NCBI RefSeq assembly: GCF_003185655.1
Contig: NZ_QHJQ01000006.1
Location: 124,001-188,000 of the forward strand
Direction: 5' to 3'
DNA from: Coraliomargarita sinensis
GTDB taxonomy: Bacteria; Verrucomicrobiota; Verrucomicrobiia; Opitutales; Coraliomargaritaceae
DNA: 64,000 nt
Positions 20,424 through 30,611 of this stretch are shown here, piece by piece. Under the pieces are notes generated by a model. The model did not search any database. It had not been told where the DNA came from and saw only the letters and a list, made by a program, of their open reading frames with translations. How positions within the stretch are numbered: position 1 is the first letter of the stretch; every line of letters begins with the position of its first letter. Made by a program: the position numbers and the translations under genes.

Positions 20424-22294
20424 TCCTCCGAAGGCGTATATTCGGGCACGAACTTCTGAATCGTGGCCTTAATGGCAGGCGCATTGCGGCCGGCGGCGAT
20501 GCTGGCGAGTTCCTTCTCCATGTGTTCAAAGTCCAGGCCATTCCGATCGGCGACGAAGCGCAATACACGCGGGTGGCGGGTCTTTTGAAGTTTTTCACTG
20601 ATGTGCTGCACTTCCTCGAAACGCTTTTCACCGGGGCGTAGACCCGTATAAATGATCTCGATATCTTCTCCCGGGCGACAACCGCTTAACTGAATCATCT
20701 GTCGTGCTAGGTCATCAATTTTGACCGCTTCACCCATATCGAGAACAAATATTTCGCCCCCCTCACCCTGAGTGGCGGACTGAAGCACCAGACCAACTGC
20801 CTCCTTTACCGTCATAAAAAAGCGCTTCACCTCCGGATCGGTGACCGTAACCGGTCCACCTGCTGCAATTTGCCTCCGAAAAATGGTGATGACACTACCC
20901 GATGAGCCTAGTACGTTGCCGAAGCGCACGGACATGAACTTTGTGACATTACCCTCGGCATGCTGTTGCGCTGTTACAGACAACTCAGCCAAGCGCTTGC
21001 TGGCTCCCATCACGCTGGTCGGATTAATCGCTTTGTCCGTGGATATCATCACGAAGCGCTCGACCTTGAATTCGGAAGCAAGCCGGGCCAAACATGTGGT
21101 GGCCAGGAAATTGTTTCGCAGGGCCTCGTCCGGCTGGACCTCCATCAGATTAACGTGCTTATGCGCGGCGGCATGAAAGACGACTTCGGGCTGAAAATCT
21201 TCAAAACGAGCTCTGAGAACCTCCGTATTGTAAACATCCGCCACACAGGTCCGCACATCGACTTTGCACTCTGCCTCTTTCAGGAATATCTCTTGCTCTA
21301 GCTCGAAGATAGCTATTTCCGCCTGATCCAGACAGAGCATTTCGGACGGGGCATAAGTCAGGATTTGGGCAACCAGCTCTTTACCAATACTGCCCCCCGC
21401 GCCGGTGACCAAGACACGCTTTCCTTTGAGCATATCGCGGATATCCCCGGAATTCAGGTTTACCGGATCACGGCCGAGCAGATCCTCCAATTGCACCGGC
21501 CGTAGCTGTGATACCTGGGCTCGACCACTGACCAAGTCTGTAAGCGCCGGCACTGTGTCAACTTTCAGCCCCGCCTGACGGGCCAATTCAGCCACTTCGC
21601 GCATGCGCTTCACCGAGGCCGAGGGAAAGGCGATGACCGCCTTGTTCGCAGAATAACGCTTGGCCACCTTGGCCACTTCGTCGACAGTATCGGCCACAAG
21701 AAGACCATGGATGTAGCGCCCGACCTTTCGCGAATCATCATCGAGAAAAGCCACCGGTCGCATACCCAACCTTGCTTTACTCATGAGCTCGGCACAGAGA
21801 CCTGCCCCGACTTCACCCGCACCAATAATAACAACATTATCCGCCGTATCTACCGAGAGCCAGTCCTCCGGCCCTCGACTTGACTTAACCCGCATCAGAA
21901 TACGAAAAGCTGCGATCGCCAGAAAACTCAGCAGAAAATAAGTCAGTATAACCGCCCTCGGCGGCACGTTTTTGCCTCCGTAAAGATACCACATCGACAA
22001 GAGGATGAGGCAGTTCGCGAACAAGGCCGCAAACAACCGCATGGCATCCGGAAGACGGAAATAGGACAAAATTGAGTCCACCTGCCCACCCGCATAGAGT
22101 AGCATCAACTGTAAGCCGACGACCCACCAGATGGTATTGATGCGGTCCATCGCGTGTTGCGGATGAAGATCGATGCCGAAGTCAAAACGCAAGTCATAGG
22201 CTAGCCAGTAACTGGCGCCGGACACCAAGGCATAAAACAGCAGAAGTAATAAATTCCTGATGTTCAGGTATCGCCCTAGCATCGCCACAATCAT
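20417..22294 (-). CDS. CapD/WbpM-type membrane nucleotide-sugar 4,6-dehydratase
   Basis: 625 residues: four or so N-terminal membrane helices (to about residue 125), a Rossmann-like CoA-binding-type domain (VVIIGAGEVGAGLCAEL) and a C-terminal SDR domain (VLVTGAGGSIGKELVAQIL, then HAAAHKHVNLMEVQPDEA). The usual YxxxK is replaced by MGASK in STDKAINPTSVMGASK, as in the long UDP-GlcNAc 4,6-dehydratases WbpM/CapD/PglF. It makes UDP-4-keto-6-deoxy sugars for surface glycans or glycoprotein glycans. Its start overlaps the stop of the aminotransferase gene by 4 bases, and the two act on consecutive steps. Confidence 0.9.
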   Translation of the reverse strand: MIVAMLGRYLNIRNLLLLLFYALVSGASYWLAYDLRFDFGIDLHPQHAMDRINTIWWVVGLQLMLLYAGGQVDSILSYFRLPDAMRLFAALFANCLILLSMWYLYGGKNVPPRAVILTYFLLSFLAIAAFRILMRVKSSRGPEDWLSVDTADNVVIIGAGEVGAGLCAELMSKARLGMRPVAFLDDDSRKVGRYIHGLLVADTVDEVAKVAKRYSANKAVIAFPSASVKRMREVAELARQAGLKVDTVPALTDLVSGRAQVSQLRPVQLEDLLGRDPVNLNSGDIRDMLKGKRVLVTGAGGSIGKELVAQILTYAPSEMLCLDQAEIAIFELEQEIFLKEAECKVDVRTCVADVYNTEVLRARFEDFQPEVVFHAAAHKHVNLMEVQPDEALRNNFLATTCLARLASEFKVERFVMISTDKAINPTSVMGASKRLAELSVTAQQHAEGNVTKFMSVRFGNVLGSSGSVITIFRRQIAAGGPVTVTDPEVKRFFMTVKEAVGLVLQSATQGEGGEIFVLDMGEAVKIDDLARQMIQLSGCRPGEDIEIIYTGLRPGEKRFEEVQHISEKLQKTRHPRVLRFVADRNGLDFEHMEKELASIAAGRNAPAIKATIQKFVPEYTPSEDQ

Positions 22295-23412
22295 GAGCGG
22301 AACCCTTCATTCAAGAAACTGATTATGGCATCGATGACACGTTGACGCTCCGCACCGGACATCCCGGAGCCGCTCGGCAGGCAAATGCCCTGGGCAAAGA
22401 GCGATTCGGCCACCTGACCGCCATAACAAACACAGCCGTCAAAGACCGGCTGCAGGTGCAATGGCTTCCAGACAGGACGTGCCTCAATATCCTCTGTTTC
22501 CAAGGCCGCAATCAGGGCATCACGCTGAGAGACACCTCCGCTAAGCGTCAAACAGGACAGCCAGTAGTTGGCTTCGTCCGGCTCTTGAATCGGCATCATC
22601 GCCACGTTCTGGTATTTATCGAACGCCGCCTTATATGCTTCAAAGTGGGCTCGCTTGGCAGATATGCGGCGCTTCAGGTCGGAGAATTGACTGAGCCCCA
22701 ACCCGGCTAGCACATTACTCATGCGATAATTATAGCCGACTTCCCTGTGTTCGTAATGCAAAACAGGTTCACGCGCCTGAGCGGAAAGATATCGGGCCCG
22801 CGATAACCATTCCTGATGATTCGAGAGCAACATCCCTCCCCCGGATGTCGTAATTATTTTATTACCGTTGAACGAAAAAAAGGCGATGTCCCCCATCGAA
22901 CCGGCGGGCCAGCCCTGGTAACTCGCACCGACAGCTTCAGCGGCGTCTTCAATCAGTGGCTTGTCATACTTACGGCAGAGCTCAATGATCTTCCCCATCT
23001 CCGCACACTGCCCGTATAGATGCACCACGATAACCGCCTTGATTGCGGAACGTTCCTGCAGGGCCTTTTCGAGCAGGGCAGGATCCATATTCCATGTGCG
23101 GCGCTCACTGTCGACAAAGACCGGCTCCGCCCCGAGATAACGGACCGGATTGGCGCTGGCGGCAAAAGTCATCGAGGGACAAATCACTTCATCCCCCTGA
23201 CCGACCCCCAGAACCTGCAGGGCAAGGTGCAGTGCCGCTGTTCCGGAGCTGAGGGCCAGCGCATGCTTCACCCCGACACTGGATGCCACCGTCTTTTCAA
23301 ATTCCTCCAAATGGGGCCCGACCGGCGCCACCCAGTTCGAAGCCAGCACGGCATCCACACTGGCATGATCCTGCATGGAAATGTCGGGCGGTGAGAGATA
23401 AATACGGGGCAT
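22291..23412 (-). CDS. DegT/DnrJ/EryC1/StrS aminotransferase (nucleotide-sugar 4-aminotransferase)
   Basis: 373 residues, PLP-dependent sugar aminotransferase. Visible motifs: SSGTAALHLAL (phosphate-binding region), PSMTFAASANPVRYLGAEPVFVD, EDAAEAVGASY and the PLP-lysine segment FSFNGNKIITTSGGG. It most likely converts the 4-keto sugar from the overlapping capD-like enzyme into a 4-amino-4,6-dideoxy sugar nucleotide, as in PglF/PglE. The acetyl- and phosphosugar-transferase genes expected next in such clusters are not in the window. Start at ATG 23412 in MPRIYLSPPDIS, typical for the family. Confidence 0.9.
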   Translation of the reverse strand: MPRIYLSPPDISMQDHASVDAVLASNWVAPVGPHLEEFEKTVASSVGVKHALALSSGTAALHLALQVLGVGQGDEVICPSMTFAASANPVRYLGAEPVFVDSERRTWNMDPALLEKALQERSAIKAVIVVHLYGQCAEMGKIIELCRKYDKPLIEDAAEAVGASYQGWPAGSMGDIAFFSFNGNKIITTSGGGMLLSNHQEWLSRARYLSAQAREPVLHYEHREVGYNYRMSNVLAGLGLSQFSDLKRRISAKRAHFEAYKAAFDKYQNVAMMPIQEPDEANYWLSCLTLSGGVSQRDALIAALETEDIEARPVWKPLHLQPVFDGCVCYGGQVAESLFAQGICLPSGSGMSGAERQRVIDAIISFLNEGFRS

Positions 23413-23528
23413 ACGCGCGTATGCTCAGTCATCGGACAAGAATTGACCAACTTTTTTTAAAATAAAGTACGAGGCTTCAAACAGTTGACCACCTCCGGCC
23501 AAAGCAAAGAGCAAGGACCAAGCTCCCC

Positions 23529-25331
23529 TTACAACCGCGAGATAAGCAGTTCGCGCTCAAAGATCATTTCCTTCGGCAGATGTGTGTGAAGCTTGAGGAA
23601 GAGTTCCTCGTGCGGGAGTGTCTGCATACGTATGCGTTCGCGATCAAAGTCCATTAGCTTGTCGTAGTCCTCCTCGCTAAAATCGATACCGCGCCAGTCC
23701 AGGTCTTCGTAACGTGGCATCCAGCCGATCGGAGTCTCCTTCGCCCCGGCTCGACCTGTCGCCCGCTCCACAATCCAACGAAGTGGCCGCATATTTTGGC
23801 TGAATCCCGGCCAGAGGAAATTACCCTCCTCACCCTTGCGGAACCAGTTCACGTTAAAAATCCGGGGCGTCTCATTCAAGTCGCGCTGCATACGAATCCA
23901 ATGCCGGAAATAGTCACCCATGTGATAACCACAGAAAGGAAGCATGGCCATCGGATCACGGCGAATCTTGCCCACCGTGCCCTCGGCCGCAGCCGTCATT
24001 TCCGAGCCGATCGTCGCACCCAGATAAACACCATGTCCCCAGTTAAAAGCCTGAGTGACCAAAGGCACGTCACTCATCCGGCGACCCCCGAATACGATGG
24101 CATGAATCCGCACACCCTCAGGTTTCTCCCAATCCGGATCAATCACCGGGCAGTTGGCCGCCGGTGCCGTGAAACGGCTATTGGGATGCGCAGAAGGCGT
24201 TTCGCTGCCCGGAGTCCAGTCGTTTCCCTTCCAGTCGATCAAATGGGCCGGCGCTTCATCCGTCATTCCCTCCCACCAGACATCACCGTCATCCGTCAAC
24301 GCCACATTGGTAAAGATCGAGTCACGCTCGCAGGATGACATGGCACTTGGATTGGTCTTAACTGAGGTGCCCGGGGCCACGCCGAAAAAGCCAGCCTCGG
24401 GATTGATCGCGTAAAGCCGACCGTCGGGACCTGGTTTGATCCAGGCGATGTCATCGCCAACGCAGGTTACTTTATACCCGTCCATCCCTTCTGGTGGTGT
24501 GAGCATGGCAAAGTTGGTCTTCCCACAGGCGCTGGGAAAGGCCGCCGCGACGTATGTCTTGGTGCCGTCGGGCTCTTCCAGGCCGAGAATAAGCATATGC
24601 TCGGCCATCCAACCCTCGTCGCGCGCCATGGTGGAAGCGATGCGTAGTGCCAGGCATTTTTTCCCGAGCAGTGCGTTGCCTCCGTAGCCGGAACCGTAGG
24701 AAACAATGGTGCGCTCTTCCGGGAAATGGACGATGTGGGTATTTTCCGGATCGCAGGGCCAGGGCACATCTTCAACGCCTTCGTCCAGCGGGTAACCGAC
24801 AGAGTGCAGGCAAGGGACAAAGAAGCCGTCATCCCCCAACACCTCAAGTACCGGATCTCCGATACGCGCCATGATACGCATATTCACCACCACATAGGGG
24901 GAATCCGTCAGTTCCACACCGATCTTGGAGATGGGGCCGCCGACCGGCCCCATACTGAAGGGAATCACATACATGGTGCGCCCGTGCATGCAGCCCTTGA
25001 AGAGCCCCTTCATCTTGCGGCGCATGGTCCGTGGGTCTTCCCAATTATTGGTGGGCCCGGCGCCGTGTCTATTTTGAGAGCAGATAAAAGTTTTTGATTC
25101 GACCCGGGCCACATCGCTCGGGTCTGAGCGGAAAAGATAACTGTTGGGGCGAAGCTTCTCGTTGAGCTTAACGCACATTCCCTTGTCGACCATCATGTCA
25201 AACAACCCATCCGCTTCCTTCTGCGATCCGTCGCACCAGTGAACGGCATCCGGTTCACAGAGCTCGACCATTTTTTGAATCCACTTCAGCAGGGCCTTGT
25301 GTTGGGTTTTCGGGGTATCGTAATCAACCAT
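23529..25331 (-). CDS. pckG: Phosphoenolpyruvate carboxykinase (GTP)
   Basis: 600 residues, typical of the GTP-dependent class, which interconverts oxaloacetate + GTP with PEP + GDP + CO2. Diagnostic segments: the kinase-1a loop with reactive cysteine, [13 protein letters not shown]; the kinase-2 and metal region [20 protein letters not shown]; and HAIVFGGRR. No second copy or ATP-type enzyme is in the window. It is transcribed alone, divergent from parC across about 425 bases. Confidence 0.97.
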   Translation of the reverse strand: MVDYDTPKTQHKALLKWIQKMVELCEPDAVHWCDGSQKEADGLFDMMVDKGMCVKLNEKLRPNSYLFRSDPSDVARVESKTFICSQNRHGAGPTNNWEDPRTMRRKMKGLFKGCMHGRTMYVIPFSMGPVGGPISKIGVELTDSPYVVVNMRIMARIGDPVLEVLGDDGFFVPCLHSVGYPLDEGVEDVPWPCDPENTHIVHFPEERTIVSYGSGYGGNALLGKKCLALRIASTMARDEGWMAEHMLILGLEEPDGTKTYVAAAFPSACGKTNFAMLTPPEGMDGYKVTCVGDDIAWIKPGPDGRLYAINPEAGFFGVAPGTSVKTNPSAMSSCERDSIFTNVALTDDGDVWWEGMTDEAPAHLIDWKGNDWTPGSETPSAHPNSRFTAPAANCPVIDPDWEKPEGVRIHAIVFGGRRMSDVPLVTQAFNWGHGVYLGATIGSEMTAAAEGTVGKIRRDPMAMLPFCGYHMGDYFRHWIRMQRDLNETPRIFNVNWFRKGEEGNFLWPGFSQNMRPLRWIVERATGRAGAKETPIGWMPRYEDLDWRGIDFSEEDYDKLMDFDRERIRMQTLPHEELFLKLHTHLPKEMIFERELLISRL

Positions 25332-25757
25332 GCCTCAAAGCTAAGGTGTCAGGCTAAAAAAGGTAAGCTTAAACAACTGGAATTTTGCACAAACAGAGGA
25401 ATTTCACATCTATTAGGGATCAAAATCTTTCGAATCAGAAATCGTAATCCTGACAAACCGGTCCGCGCGTCCTGCTGGGAAACACCACCGCAATGAATCG
25501 AAATACCATTTCGAAGATTCTTTGATCCGGTTAAAAGGAAAATGCGGCAGGGCCCGGCTGGACCCTCAAGTTGAACGGTTCGAAATTTTTTGAATCGGGA
25601 TAAGCTCGCACACAAAGCGCCTGAAAACTGCCCCGTAAGACCTGTCCCTTTCGCCAGTTCGCTGAAAATTCTGCATTCGGCAGAAAACAACTTGAACAGC
25701 CTGCATGAATCTCACTTTCTGAACCCTTTTCAGCCTACCCAGATTTGACTCTCGATA
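25332..25757. other. Divergent promoter region between pckG and parC
   Basis: 426 bases without a supported gene, AT-richer than its flanks. Several TTTCGAA/TTCGAAA-like words recur (near 25430, 25513 and 25580) and might be regulator sites; I could not define a consensus. It must carry promoters for both divergent genes, but no -35/-10 pair stands out enough to call. Confidence 0.35.
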
Positions 25758-27839
25758 ATGCCACGCAAAAAGACGTCCAAAAAGAAAGATAACCTCGAAC
25801 TCGAATTCGACCAGCCCAGCACTGGAAGCGAGGACGCACCCCATCAGGACAGCGATCCCTTTGATCTGAGCACTGACTCCGGCCACATCGATGACATGTT
25901 CAGCGAGTGGTTCCTTGATTACGCCAGCTATGTCATTCTGGAGCGGGCCGTCCCCCACGCCAACGACGGCCTGAAGCCGGTGCAGCGACGGATCCTCCAC
26001 TCCATGCGTGAACTGGAAGACGGGCGCTACAACAAGGTGGCCAACGTCATCGGTAACACGATGAAATATCACCCGCACGGTGACGCCTCCATCGGTGATG
26101 CCATGGTACAACTGGGGCAGAAAGACCTGCTAATCGACATGCAGGGCAACTGGGGTAATTCTTTTACCGGGGACTCTGCCGCGGCCCCCCGCTACATCGA
26201 AGCCCGACTCTCCAAATTCGCCCTCGACGTCGTCTTCAACCCCAAGACCACCAACTGGCTGGCTTCCTACGACGGCCGCAACAAGGAACCCGAGACCCAG
26301 CCCGTCAAATTCCCGCTCCTGCTCGCACAGGGCGCAGAGGGGATTGCCGTCGGCCTTTCCTGTAAGATCCTCCCCCACAACTTTATCGAACTTCTCGATG
26401 GTTGTATCGCCTTCCTGCGCAAGAAGAAGCCGGAAATCGTGCCCGATTTCCCCACCGGCGGGATCGCCGATGTCTCGGAATACAACAACGGTAAGCGGGG
26501 CGGCCGCGTCAAAGTCCGCGCGCGGATTGAAGCGCGCAAGAAGAACCTTCTCGCCATCACCGAACTTCCCTTCGGCAAAACGACCACTTCACTGATCGAC
26601 TCGATCCTCGCAGCCAACGACAAGGGCAAGATCAAGATCTCGCGTGTTGAAGACAATACCGCCGAGCATGTGGAAATCCTCGTCTACCTGCCCTCCGGCT
26701 CCGATGCCGAAACCGCCGAGCAGGCTCTCTACGCCTTCACCGACTGTGAGGTCTCGATCTCGACCAATATCTGTGTGATCGAAAACGAGAAGCCCCACTT
26801 CTTTTCCGCTCAGGACCTCCTCTATCTCGCCACCGAAAAAACCCGGGACCTGCTCAAGCGTGAACTCGAGATCCAGTTGGGCGAGCTCGAGGAGAAATGG
26901 CACTTCAGTTCACTTGAAAAAATCTTCATCGAAAAACGCATTTACCGCCGAATCGAAGAAGAAGAAACCTGGGAGGGCGTGATCCAAACCGTCGATACCG
27001 GCCTCAAGCCCTACAAGAAACTTTTCAATCGCGAAATCACCAGAGACGATATCCTCCGGCTCCTCGAAATCAAAATTAAGCGTATTTCGAAGTATGACTC
27101 CTCCAAGGCTGAAGAACTCATCAAAGCACTTGAGGATGAAATCGCGGAGACCAAGAAAAACCTCAAATACCTGACGAAGTACGCCATCAAGTGGTTTACC
27201 GAGCTGAAGAAAAAGTATGGCAAGGGCCGCGAGCGTAAAACCGAGCTGGCTTCCTTTAAGAAGGTTGTTGCCCAGGAAGTCGTCATCGCCAACGAGACAC
27301 TTTACGTGGACCGCAAGGAAGGGTTTGCCGGCACTGGCATGAAAAAAGATGAAGCCATCTGCAAATGCTCCAGCCTTGATGACGTCATCGCGATCTCACA
27401 GGACGGCACGCTCAAGGTCAGTAAGGTCAGCGAAAAGGCCTTTTTCGGGAAAAACATCCTCCACATCGATATTTTCAACCGGAGCGAGCCCAATGCCCTG
27501 ACCTACTGCATGGTCTACCGGGACGGCAAGACCGGCCCCACACTCGCCAAGCATTTTACCGTGGGCGGTGTCACCCGGGACAAGGAATACGACCTGACCA
27601 AGGGCAAGCCAGGCTCCCGCGTATTCTACGTCTCCTGCTACGAAACCGAAGGCGGCGAAGTGGATGCTGTAAAGGTCAACCTGAAGCCCGCTCCTCGGCT
27701 TCGGAAGACCGAAGAGGAAGTCCACTTCAAGGATCTTGTCGTGCGTGGCCGTGGCAGCGGCGGCAACATCGTCACGAAAAACGCCGTCCGCAATGTCGTG
27801 CGACTACCCAAGGCCGCCCGAGAAGAAGCAGGTGCCTAG
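25758..27839 (+). CDS. parC: Topoisomerase IV subunit A (ParC-like)
   Basis: 693 residues. After a polar lysine-rich N-tail come the GyrA/ParC breakage-reunion motifs: DGLKPVQRRILHSM, YHPHGDASIGDAMV, GNWGN and the catalytic Tyr146 in APRYIEARLSK. The length and the GRYNKVANVIGNTM wording match the ParC-like type of Bacteroidetes and PVC bacteria. The C-terminal DNA-wrapping propeller is much reduced: after a long coiled-coil (about 400-510) only a few blade-like strands remain, and there is no GyrA box. It decatenates chromosomes with ParE. No parE is adjacent, which is unusual since the pair is often together. Confidence 0.92.
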   Translation: MPRKKTSKKKDNLELEFDQPSTGSEDAPHQDSDPFDLSTDSGHIDDMFSEWFLDYASYVILERAVPHANDGLKPVQRRILHSMRELEDGRYNKVANVIGNTMKYHPHGDASIGDAMVQLGQKDLLIDMQGNWGNSFTGDSAAAPRYIEARLSKFALDVVFNPKTTNWLASYDGRNKEPETQPVKFPLLLAQGAEGIAVGLSCKILPHNFIELLDGCIAFLRKKKPEIVPDFPTGGIADVSEYNNGKRGGRVKVRARIEARKKNLLAITELPFGKTTTSLIDSILAANDKGKIKISRVEDNTAEHVEILVYLPSGSDAETAEQALYAFTDCEVSISTNICVIENEKPHFFSAQDLLYLATEKTRDLLKRELEIQLGELEEKWHFSSLEKIFIEKRIYRRIEEEETWEGVIQTVDTGLKPYKKLFNREITRDDILRLLEIKIKRISKYDSSKAEELIKALEDEIAETKKNLKYLTKYAIKWFTELKKKYGKGRERKTELASFKKVVAQEVVIANETLYVDRKEGFAGTGMKKDEAICKCSSLDDVIAISQDGTLKVSKVSEKAFFGKNILHIDIFNRSEPNALTYCMVYRDGKTGPTLAKHFTVGGVTRDKEYDLTKGKPGSRVFYVSCYETEGGEVDAVKVNLKPAPRLRKTEEEVHFKDLVVRGRGSGGNIVTKNAVRNVVRLPKAAREEAGA

Positions 27840-27890
27840 CCGGGCAAGTCTCTAATACAACTCCGCGGGAGGGGTCGCCGGGAGGCAGCA

Positions 27891-27913
27891 TACCCATTCT
27901 TTCTTATTGGGTA
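27891..27913. terminator. Weak hairpin between convergent parC and glgA
   Basis: TACCCA and TGGGTA form a 6-bp stem with an 11-base loop in the 80-base convergent gap. T-rich loop and flanks, no clean T run; a shared weak terminator is possible. Confidence 0.3.
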
Positions 27914-27919
27914 CGATTA

Positions 27920-29398
27920 TCAGCCACCCAGCCGGGCTTCGATGGCCCACCGGTAAATCTGTTCATACTTGGCAGCCGACTCGTCCCATCCGTAATTGCG
28001 GGACATGCCGTTCAGCTGCAGTTGCCTGAAGTCATCCGGTCGGTCATAATAGGTTGAACAGGCCCAGCCTATGGTATCGTAGAGGGCATCCGGCGTGGCA
28101 TCGTGAAAGAGAAATCCGGTGCCTTTACCTTCACCTTCAATATATTGCTCGACCGTGTCGATAAGACCACCAGTCGCACGCACGACGGGAGGTGCGCCAT
28201 AGATCATGGAATACAGCTGACTGAGACCACAGGGCTCAAAACGGCTGGGCATAAGCAAAAAGTCGGCCCCGGCAGGCACCAGGTGCGCGAGCTGGTTGTT
28301 AAAGCCGGTGTAGGCCGCAAAGCGCCCCGGATGGCGCGCGGCCAAATCACGAAAAAGATGTTCGAGCGCAGGATCCCCCGTACCCAGAATAGCAATCTGA
28401 ATCTGCATTGTTTGCATGAGCCGATCCCCAATCGCCGCAAGCAGATCCAGACCCTTTTGGTCAACCAAACGCGAAACGACCGTGAAGACCGGCACATGGG
28501 GATCAACCTTCAGACTGAAGGCTTCCTGCAGGGCCTGTTTGCAAGCCGCCTTGCCGGACATGTCCTTCAAGGAATAATTATGCGGCAGGAGCTTATCGGT
28601 GCCGGGATCCCATTCGGAATAGTCGACTCCATTGATCACGCCAATCAGATCACCCGCTCGATAGCGCAGCAAGTCATGTAACCCGCAACCCCCATCAGGG
28701 GCTTGAATCTCTTTGGCATAGGTGGGACTGACCGTCGTGATTTTAGTTGAGTGATAAATCCCGCCCTTGAGCATATTCAGTTCTCCCCCGGACTCCAGAC
28801 CGTCCGGCCGGTATACAGAAGCCGGCAAACCGGCATAAGCCATCAAATCGGGAGGGAACCACCCCTGATGCTGCATATTGTGAACCGTCATCAAGCTGGC
28901 GGCACACCCCATTGGCGCATCCCTCTCGTTGGTATTGAGATACACCGGCACCAGCCCGGTGGCCCAATCGTGACAATGCACGACATCAGGCATCCAGTCC
29001 AGGTGATAGCAGAGGTCGATCGCAGCACGACTGAGAAAAGTAAAGCGGCGACCATTATCCTTCTCGTTTCCGGAGGGGCCGGTGTAAACCGAGGCACGGT
29101 TAAAAAACTCGTCGTGCTCCAGAAGATAGCAAGTGGCGCGGGATTCAGGGAGCGGCATCTCCCATACCCGCGCGTAAGCTTCGTGATCCCCGAGGTGGAC
29201 GACCAAAGGCTGGTCCAATGGCTGCTCCGTTTCGTCATGGCGCAAGCCAGCGTACTTGGGAATGACAATGCGCACATCATGCCCCTTGGCCGCGAGCGCC
29301 TTGGAGAGCGCCCCCACCACATCGGCAAGTCCCCCTACTTTGATCAGGGGCGCCAGTTCAGGAGCGACCATTAAGACCTTCAAGCGGCCCTTAATCAT
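27920..29398 (-). CDS. glgA: Glycogen synthase (ADP-glucose type, GT5)
   Basis: 492 residues from the ATG at 29398, which has GGAG and AAAGG just upstream and opens MIKGRLKVLMVAPELAPL; a longer frame exists but runs into the exosortase gene. It elongates alpha-1,4-glucan from ADP-glucose. The substrate motif is KVGGLADVVGAL (Lys20) and the C-terminal nucleotide-binding segment is SRFEPCGLSQLYSM, then ATGGLIDTV. Its start overlaps the exosortase stop by 8 bases, suggesting translational coupling of two functionally unrelated genes. Confidence 0.95.
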   Translation of the reverse strand: MIKGRLKVLMVAPELAPLIKVGGLADVVGALSKALAAKGHDVRIVIPKYAGLRHDETEQPLDQPLVVHLGDHEAYARVWEMPLPESRATCYLLEHDEFFNRASVYTGPSGNEKDNGRRFTFLSRAAIDLCYHLDWMPDVVHCHDWATGLVPVYLNTNERDAPMGCAASLMTVHNMQHQGWFPPDLMAYAGLPASVYRPDGLESGGELNMLKGGIYHSTKITTVSPTYAKEIQAPDGGCGLHDLLRYRAGDLIGVINGVDYSEWDPGTDKLLPHNYSLKDMSGKAACKQALQEAFSLKVDPHVPVFTVVSRLVDQKGLDLLAAIGDRLMQTMQIQIAILGTGDPALEHLFRDLAARHPGRFAAYTGFNNQLAHLVPAGADFLLMPSRFEPCGLSQLYSMIYGAPPVVRATGGLIDTVEQYIEGEGKGTGFLFHDATPDALYDTIGWACSTYYDRPDDFRQLQLNGMSRNYGWDESAAKYEQIYRWAIEARLGG

Positions 29399-30455
29399 CC
29401 TTTGGAGCTCCCCCGGCGTGGGGCTGAACGCCCTCTTCAAAATCGTCGTCAAATTCCGGCAGCTTGTAATTGAAGATGGGCAAAAAACACATCAACCCGA
29501 AGCACGTCGCCACCATGATGAGCAGGCCGGTGACGTCGTGCACGGTACCGATATCACCGATGACCGGCAGACTCCATTCCGCATCGATCGCATTCGGACC
29601 ATAGTGATACGACCAAATCGTCAGGAACATACTGCGGATCAAATTCATCAAAACCGCCAGCCCCATGGCCAGCGCGACCATGAGCGCTTTCTTCCAGAAC
29701 TGCTTTAGAAAGACTGCCCCGAAGAAGGAACCGGCAAACAGGCAACCAGTCAGCGAGCGGATACCAGAGCAGGCCTCCTCGACCCCCACACTGCCCTCGG
29801 GCAGAATCAAAACATTCCCCCTTCGTTCGAGTTCGTAGCCCATGAAGTCAAAGACGCCGAACACCACAACCGTCACCTTGTTCATCAGGAAAACCCGAAT
29901 CTTGTTATCCAAAACCGCCACCATGGGGGCGGACAGGAGCCAGATCAGCGCGGGAAAAACAAAGAGCAGCGTGAGTGAAAAGCGGGCCCCCAAGCTCATG
30001 CGTTTCCCGTCGACCGTCTCTTTACTGAAGATAAAAACCGAGCTGAGCAGCAGACCGGCAAAACTCATCGCGACTGCAAGCGATGCCGGGTTTTGAGGCC
30101 CGGTTGCCATACGGATCAGCATCCCGATACCGAAGAGCATCAGGCTGCCGAGAAAGCCCACCACTGCGACCCATTCCAAAGTTCGGGTAACGGATTGGGG
30201 GGAAGAGGCCGGTGCAGGCTCTTCCTCGGGAGCTGCCCCGCGAAACAGATAACTTCGCACCACAGGCCAGCGGGAATAAAGGACATAACCCACGAAAAAA
30301 GGTACTAAAAATCCGAAACTGTAGTCTTCGTTATTCGCCCACCAGAAGAGCTGATCCCACACCATCAACGCCGCAAACCCGAGCAGGATGAAGGCCGCTG
30401 CAATGTGGCTGCGGGGCAAAGACTTAAAGCTGAAATTCTCGGAACTGTCGCTCAC
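29391..30455 (-). CDS. Exosortase/archaeosortase family protein
   Basis: 354 residues with about eight membrane segments. The predicted catalytic triad of the family is complete: Cys229 in EEACSGIRSL, Arg274 in NLIRSMF and His306 in TVHDVTG. Exosortases are inner-membrane transpeptidases that process proteins with a C-terminal PEP-CTERM-type signal, usually linked to extracellular polysaccharide. A long insertion (about residues 72-160) with an Ala/Pro/Glu-rich loop separates the first helices from the core. No protein with a PEP-CTERM tail is visible in the window, so its substrates lie elsewhere. It is followed by, and overlaps, glgA. Confidence 0.88.
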   Translation of the reverse strand: MSDSSENFSFKSLPRSHIAAAFILLGFAALMVWDQLFWWANNEDYSFGFLVPFFVGYVLYSRWPVVRSYLFRGAAPEEEPAPASSPQSVTRTLEWVAVVGFLGSLMLFGIGMLIRMATGPQNPASLAVAMSFAGLLLSSVFIFSKETVDGKRMSLGARFSLTLLFVFPALIWLLSAPMVAVLDNKIRVFLMNKVTVVVFGVFDFMGYELERRGNVLILPEGSVGVEEACSGIRSLTGCLFAGSFFGAVFLKQFWKKALMVALAMGLAVLMNLIRSMFLTIWSYHYGPNAIDAEWSLPVIGDIGTVHDVTGLLIMVATCFGLMCFLPIFNYKLPEFDDDFEEGVQPHAGGAPKDD

Positions 30456-30611
30456 GGCAGGTAAAAAGAAAAAAAATCTACCGGCATTTGGTAGTTAGGT
30501 CGGACAGTTGCGATCGGCAGATGCAAATGCAACTCCGAAAAGGCACGGAGCATCAGCTAATTAACCATCGACGCAGAGCGTCAAAAAGACCAAGCTTGGC
30601 GGTTACTAATA

